Positions 52,906 through 57,314 of a stretch of 57,314 bases of DNA are shown in pieces. The DNA comes from a virus: positions 1 to 57,314 of IMG/VR virus record IMGVR_UViG_3300042884_000922, one strand, 5' to 3'. Position numbers and translations under genes: made by a program. Below the pieces are notes generated by a model. That model saw only the letters and a program-made list of their open reading frames with translations. It made no database searches and was not told where the DNA came from. Position 1 is the first letter of the stretch, and the number at the start of each line of letters is the position of its first letter.

Positions 52906-52938
52906 ATACATATAAATACATATAGATACATATAATAT
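52901..52938 (+). promoter_or_regulatory. Tandem late promoter boxes at 10-base spacing
   Basis: TATAAATACA is repeated at 52901 and 52911, followed by the variants TATAGATACA (52921) and TATAATATAT (52931), directly before ATG 52939. This gives two perfect and two near-perfect TATAAATA boxes, one helical turn apart. Confidence 0.65.
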
Positions 52939-55900
52939 ATGGCGACTGATACCAAAATTATTTTAAAGCGTTCTAACGTAATAGGGGCAGCTCCAAATTC
53001 TGAATATTTAGAGTTTGGAGAGCTTGCCTTCAACTATAGAGATGAAAAACTTTATTATCGTACTTTTAGAAATGGTGCTGAAGCCATTACAAATTATGAT
53101 TTTCAAAGGGTAATTCCAATAGAAAAGGGCGGCACAGGAAAAACTACTATCGCAGAGGCTCGAGCGGCCCTAGAAGCTGCTCCCTTGCACGACCCATCCT
53201 TTACTGGGATTGCTTCACTTGCTGCTGCAGCGATTCAACCAGGAACAACTCTTGACGCCTCAGACGCAAATAGTCGCCGACTTGCCACTGTTGGCTATGT
53301 ACGGGCTGAAATTGCAGATGACGCCCCTACAAAGACTGGTGTCGGAGCGTCTGGAGATAATTGGAATATAGGAATACTGAGAAATGCCGCTACAGCTTCA
53401 AAATGGTTTGCACCAATATCAATTAGTCAAGGGACCGCAAGTGATCTTAACTTTACTGTAAATTTTGATGGCAGCGCTAATGTTACTACAAATCTTACAA
53501 TAAACACCAATCGTAGAGGCGTCATACAAGAAGCGTTATTGTTGCGTCCAAGCACAGACATTCAGGCATATGACGCTGATCTTCAGGCGATTGCTTCGAT
53601 CGCCGATAACTCTGTTGGGTTTTTAAGAAAAACTGCAAAAGATACATGGAGTCTCGATCCTGAGACCTATACACCAACTTCGCGAACACTTACAGTCACA
53701 ACACAAAATGGCATTGAAGGAGGAGCTGCTCAAACTCTCGCGAATAACCGTACCTGGACACTCGGGCTGACTACAACTGGAGTCACTGCTGGAACATATA
53801 ATAATAATTCTACACAGACAAATTCATTTGCTGTAGATGTCCGTGGCCGAATTACTGCAGTGGGTGCGCCTGTAACAATTACTCCACATTTTGATAGTAT
53901 AACAAACACACCCACAACACTCGCTGGTTATCGTATCAGTGATGCATTAAATATTTCTGCCGCAGCACAAACGAAAGCTGGAAATCTTACTGCTGCTAAT
54001 TTTATAAAAACTAATGGTACATCTTTGCAATTCTTAAAGGCCGATGGCTCAAGTGATGGTACGGCATACACACCACAAGCGCGCACACTTACATTCACTA
54101 CCGGCAATGGTATTACTGGTGGCGCGCTGGTGCCGGTAACTCTAGCTGCTGATAGAAGTTGGACGTTTGGCCTTACCGGACAGGCATTAAATGTTCATAA
54201 CTTAGCCACTAATGGATTTTTTGTACGTGATTCGCCTACAACTGTGGCTGCTCGTAGCATTGCGGTTGGATCTGGATCTGGATTAGCCATCGCTAGCCCA
54301 GATGGTGTGTCTGGCAACCCAACAATATCTTTGGCAACAAGCAATCTCACATCTCTTCGTGATTTGTCTACGACTGGTTTTTTAACTCGCACTGGGTTAA
54401 ATACATTATCTGCAAAAAGTATTGCAGTGTCAGGAGTTGGTCTTAGCATAACAAACGCTGATGGAGTCAATCCTGGCAATCCTACATTAACACTGAGTAG
54501 TACATCGGCTAATGTAAATAACTCACTTGTAGCACGAGACTCTTCTGGAAACTTTGCTGCAAATACAATTACGGCTAACACATTTTCTGGTTCGTTGTCT
54601 GGAAGTGCAACAACTTCAGTTAATTCATCAGTGTTTTCAGCAGCTGCAACAAATGCAACATATGGAATTATATTTGCTAGTGATTCCGGCTTGAGTGAAA
54701 TGCTATGGACTGATTTAACTGGTTTAAATTATAATCCATCTACAAATACATTAACTGCATCAACATTTTCTGGTAATGCTTCGACTGCAACAACTCTTGC
54801 GACTGGACGAACAATATCATTAACAGGTGATGTGACATACACAAGTCCATCATTTAATGGCGGTGGAAATGTTACTGCAGCAGCAACTATTGCTAATGAG
54901 ACTGTTACAGGAAAATTTTTAACTGGTCTTGGTGTGCCTATATTAGGAGAAATTCATCAAACAGACTCAATACTTCACGCTTTTAGAAAACTTCAGGGCA
55001 ATTCAAATATAAAAGCAAATACTGTAAGCCCAACATTCTCTGGCACAGTAATACTACCAATTGGCACATCAAGTGCAGTTCCGCTGATACTTCCGCCTGC
55101 TGGAGTATTAAACACGGATACTGCTGCTGCAGGGTCTATTCAATTTGTTAGCGACAGTCTGTCTATAGTAAACAGTAGTCTCGTTAGAAAAACAATTGCA
55201 TACACTGATTCAAATATAACTGGCAATGCTGCCACTGCAACAAGTGCTGGTAAATGGACCTCTGCAAAAAGCATTTCAAATACTAGTAACCCTGGAAACA
55301 GCGACATAATATTTGATGTATCGCTTGACGGCAGCGTCAATGTTGTGCCAACGCTCACTATAAACTCTGCGCGGACGTCACAAATACGGTCTGCGCTTGG
55401 ATTGGCAATTGGACCAAATGGTATTCAGGCATATGATGCTGACCTTGCGGCAATTGCAGCTCTCGCAGATGGCGACGATGATGGCAGCACGGTTGATACA
55501 GGTTATCTACGTAAAACTGGAGACAATACTTGGATTATTGATCAAAACACGGTACCACCTGGCGCTGAAGAACTCTATACAATAAGCGGGCCTGATATTA
55601 CTGGTGCATCAGGCTTGGCTAGTCGTAATATAGTTGCATCACTTAGCCCTATAGCTGGTCTTACAGCAGGAACATACAATGGCGGAACATCTGGCACCAT
55701 TTCTGCAATCACTCCATTTACAGTTGATGCTAAGGGACGCGTCACGGCTACTGGGTCTGCAGTAACAATCGCTCCTGCTTGGGGGTCTATTACTGGAAAA
55801 CCAACTACCCTCTCCGAGTCTGGCATCTTAGATGCTCAAGCCCTAAACTCAAACCTAACTTCAATATCGACACTGGGAACTACTGGTTCAAATGGATTGC

Positions 55901-57314
55901 TTCGACGAAATGCAGGTAACACATGGTCATTTGATACTGCGTCGTATGTACCGACGAGTCGCGCTCTTACAATTACAGGGGCAGTAAATTCTGGAATTAC
56001 AGTAACTCCAGTCGGAGCACAAAGTGTCGCGGTGCCGCAAGATTTAATGGCGGATCGTGGTTGGTTAATTTCATTGGAAGCTGGAAACCTTACACAATTA
56101 CGTGACCTCGGCACAAACACGGGAATTATTGTGCATAATGGTGCGGCTGGTGGCGGTATGGTCACTCGTAGCATTGCCTCTGGAAACGCTGCTGAAATAA
56201 CAATAACAAATGGTAATGGCGTCTCTGGAAACCCAACAATATCTTTGACGACAAGTAATCTCACAAGTCTTCGTGCCCTCACTACAAATGGTTTCTTGGC
56301 TCATACTGGAACAAACACTATAACCCCGCGAAGTATTGTAATTGCATCTGGCAGTACAGGACTGAGCATCACTGATGGTAATGGTGTGTCTGGCAATCCG
56401 ACAATAACACTGAGTAGTACATCATCTGCTGTGAATAATTCGCTTGTTGCACGAGACTCTTCTGGAAACTTTGCTGCAAATACAATTACGGCTAATACAT
56501 TAACTGCATCAACATTTAATGGCGGCGCGACACTATCAGGAACTCCTACTGCACCAACTGCAGCTGTTAGTACAAATAGCACACAAATCGCAACAACTGC
56601 ATTTGTAATTGGCCAGGCCGCCGACGTGGCACCGCCAATGGACGGAATTGCCTCAGCTGGCTCTTCTACCCGCTTTGCTCGCGCTGATCACGTCCACGCT
56701 ACTGATACAACACGTGCACCATTAGCTTCGCCGACCTTTACGGGAACTGCAACTGCGCCAACAGTCTCTGCTGGAAATTATTTAGTAACGGGAAACTCAA
56801 CAACCGCATCAGGAGCTGCAGTTCAAAGAGTTCTCAGTAAAACTATTCCTGTTGGGAATATAGCACGTCTTGCAGAATTTACTGCAGCAGAAGGCAATGT
56901 TGCAATAGAAATTCAAGTTTCTTCAAATACAAATAGCAACTCTGGAACGTCAACATACATATTTCAAGGTGGTTATTTGTCACTACAAGGGACTAATCCG
57001 CCTACAAACTCAGCTGATTTTTATAGACTCTATCCATTTAGTGATGGTCGTGGACACGGAGAGGGAACTGATACAGGTCTGGCCACCACTCCGTGGATGG
57101 TAATGATTTATCAAGTCCAACACTCAGGCTCAACTGGTGGATATGGGGTTGCTATTGTAAACAGTTCAGCTACAGTAGCTAGATCTGTAACGGTAACAAT
57201 TACTGAACTGCGTCGCGGAATGTCATTTATTGATAGAAGTGCCGACTCGACAGTTTCATTTGGTACTTCAGCCGGAAATCTCTATAGTCATACAAATCTA
57301 CTTGTCGGTAATCG
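52939..57314 (+). CDS. Giant tail fibre protein, 3' end outside the window
   Basis: The frame is open from ATG 52939 to the window end (1458 codons, no stop). It starts MATDTKIILKRSNV and continues with a fibre-type attachment segment (EYLEFGELAFNYRDEKLYY). The shaft is Ser/Thr/Asn/Gly-rich with typical fibre joints (IPIEKGGTGKTTIAEARAAL, APLHDPSFTGIAS). Two related modules of about 90 residues (near residues 450-545 and 1095-1190, with NNSLVARDSSGNFAANTIT) share a 47-base exact DNA repeat. Near the window end the sequence turns globular (IARLAEFTAAEGNVAIEIQ, FQGGYLSLQGTN). Several long minus-strand frames here are shadows. It is probably a host-recognition fibre. Confidence 0.85.
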   Translation, partial: MATDTKIILKRSNVIGAAPNSEYLEFGELAFNYRDEKLYYRTFRNGAEAITNYDFQRVIPIEKGGTGKTTIAEARAALEAAPLHDPSFTGIASLAAAAIQPGTTLDASDANSRRLATVGYVRAEIADDAPTKTGVGASGDNWNIGILRNAATASKWFAPISISQGTASDLNFTVNFDGSANVTTNLTINTNRRGVIQEALLLRPSTDIQAYDADLQAIASIADNSVGFLRKTAKDTWSLDPETYTPTSRTLTVTTQNGIEGGAAQTLANNRTWTLGLTTTGVTAGTYNNNSTQTNSFAVDVRGRITAVGAPVTITPHFDSITNTPTTLAGYRISDALNISAAAQTKAGNLTAANFIKTNGTSLQFLKADGSSDGTAYTPQARTLTFTTGNGITGGALVPVTLAADRSWTFGLTGQALNVHNLATNGFFVRDSPTTVAARSIAVGSGSGLAIASPDGVSGNPTISLATSNLTSLRDLSTTGFLTRTGLNTLSAKSIAVSGVGLSITNADGVNPGNPTLTLSSTSANVNNSLVARDSSGNFAANTITANTFSGSLSGSATTSVNSSVFSAAATNATYGIIFASDSGLSEMLWTDLTGLNYNPSTNTLTASTFSGNASTATTLATGRTISLTGDVTYTSPSFNGGGNVTAAATIANETVTGKFLTGLGVPILGEIHQTDSILHAFRKLQGNSNIKANTVSPTFSGTVILPIGTSSAVPLILPPAGVLNTDTAAAGSIQFVSDSLSIVNSSLVRKTIAYTDSNITGNAATATSAGKWTSAKSISNTSNPGNSDIIFDVSLDGSVNVVPTLTINSARTSQIRSALGLAIGPNGIQAYDADLAAIAALADGDDDGSTVDTGYLRKTGDNTWIIDQNTVPPGAEELYTISGPDITGASGLASRNIVASLSPIAGLTAGTYNGGTSGTISAITPFTVDAKGRVTATGSAVTIAPAWGSITGKPTTLSESGILDAQALNSNLTSISTLGTTGSNGLLRRNAGNTWSFDTASYVPTSRALTITGAVNSGITVTPVGAQSVAVPQDLMADRGWLISLEAGNLTQLRDLGTNTGIIVHNGAAGGGMVTRSIASGNAAEITITNGNGVSGNPTISLTTSNLTSLRALTTNGFLAHTGTNTITPRSIVIASGSTGLSITDGNGVSGNPTITLSSTSSAVNNSLVARDSSGNFAANTITANTLTASTFNGGATLSGTPTAPTAAVSTNSTQIATTAFVIGQAADVAPPMDGIASAGSSTRFARADHVHATDTTRAPLASPTFTGTATAPTVSAGNYLVTGNSTTASGAAVQRVLSKTIPVGNIARLAEFTAAEGNVAIEIQVSSNTNSNSGTSTYIFQGGYLSLQGTNPPTNSADFYRLYPFSDGRGHGEGTDTGLATTPWMVMIYQVQHSGSTGGYGVAIVNSSATVARSVTVTITELRRGMSFIDRSADSTVSFGTSAGNLYSHTNLLVGN
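54532..54578 (+). repeat. Exact 47-base direct repeat in the second fibre, copy 1
   Basis: This block, starting GCACGAGACTCTTCTGG, recurs exactly at 56449-56495, inside a longer region of similarity between two fibre modules. It codes ARDSSGNFAANTITA. Confidence 0.85.
56449..56495 (+). repeat. Exact 47-base direct repeat in the second fibre, copy 2
   Basis: Exact copy of 54532-54578 in the same orientation and reading frame, about 1.9 kb downstream. Recombination between the two would remove or duplicate about 640 residues in frame. Confidence 0.85.

Noticed and set aside
33128-57314. Diversity-generating retroelement near the tail fibres
   Set aside because: I looked for a reverse transcriptase and a template/variable repeat pair with A-specific changes; none was seen. 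The 47-base repeat is identical and lies inside one shaft.
1-57314. tRNA genes, photosynthesis genes (psbA/psbD), integrase or transposase
   Set aside because: None recognised on either strand by reading the sequence and frames; host and lifestyle inferences from them are therefore not made.

Overview
The window is the right half of a structural module, plus an accessory region, from a T4-like myovirus (contractile-tailed phage). The gene set and sequence style resemble marine or cyanophage-type T4-like phages. The evidence is a run of T4 homologues recognisable by eye (gp33, gp59, gp32, gp26, gp51-like, gp4, gp48, gp53, gp27-like, gp5-like, gp25, gp6, gp7-like, gp8, gp10-like) and repeated T4-type late promoters (TATAAATA). 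I see no photosynthesis genes, tRNAs, integrase or other host-diagnostic gene, so the host stays open. The DNA is AT-rich and genes are packed with 1-20 nt overlaps. No stretch over 300 bases lacks a gene.

Layout. (1) 1-4991, plus strand: nucleotide metabolism and replication/late transcription. A MGLDMY-family protein, thyX, a hidden 57-aa ORF, a WYL_2-like small protein, an unknown 405-aa protein, a thioredoxin-like protein, then gp33-gp59-gp32 in T4 order, closed by a strong 13-bp hairpin terminator at 5014-5046. (2) 5051-9393, minus strand: gp4, a gp2-candidate, a tail-tube-like protein, gp26, a gp51-like ORF with no usable start codon, and a tape-measure-like protein. (3) 9409-33118, plus strand: the baseplate in order: gp48, gp53, gp27-like hub, gp5-like OB plus CHAP protein, separate needle protein, lysozyme-domain protein, gp25, gp6, a giant gp7-like protein with beta-propeller repeats, gp8, gp10-like, and a small coiled-coil protein. 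(4) 33128-37865: a long tail fibre with a self-cleaving S74 chaperone, then a small unknown virion-type protein. (5) 37890-52905: a visibly more AT-rich, ~15 kb accessory island of 18 overlapping genes in two late-promoter units. It has seven radical SAM enzymes, two or three glycosyltransferases, a split miniature transketolase, two SDR epimerase-like proteins, an LmbE-type deacetylase, a shortened UDP-sugar dehydrogenase, a NodB-type deacetylase and two unrecognised lead proteins. (6) 52939 to the window end: a second giant tail fibre, open at the edge.

How it fits together. Regions 2-4 build the contractile tail, the baseplate, its two cell-wall hydrolases and the fibres. The island lies between two fibre genes and appears to be expressed from late promoters, so its products probably act during virion assembly, for example making and attaching an unusual sugar or modifying fibre polypeptides. 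This is inference. The most noteworthy signals are the radical SAM/glycan island, a possible programmed -1 frameshift joining gp26 to the gp51-like ORF just upstream of the tape-measure gene, and promoters placed so close to start codons that late mRNAs may be nearly leaderless.
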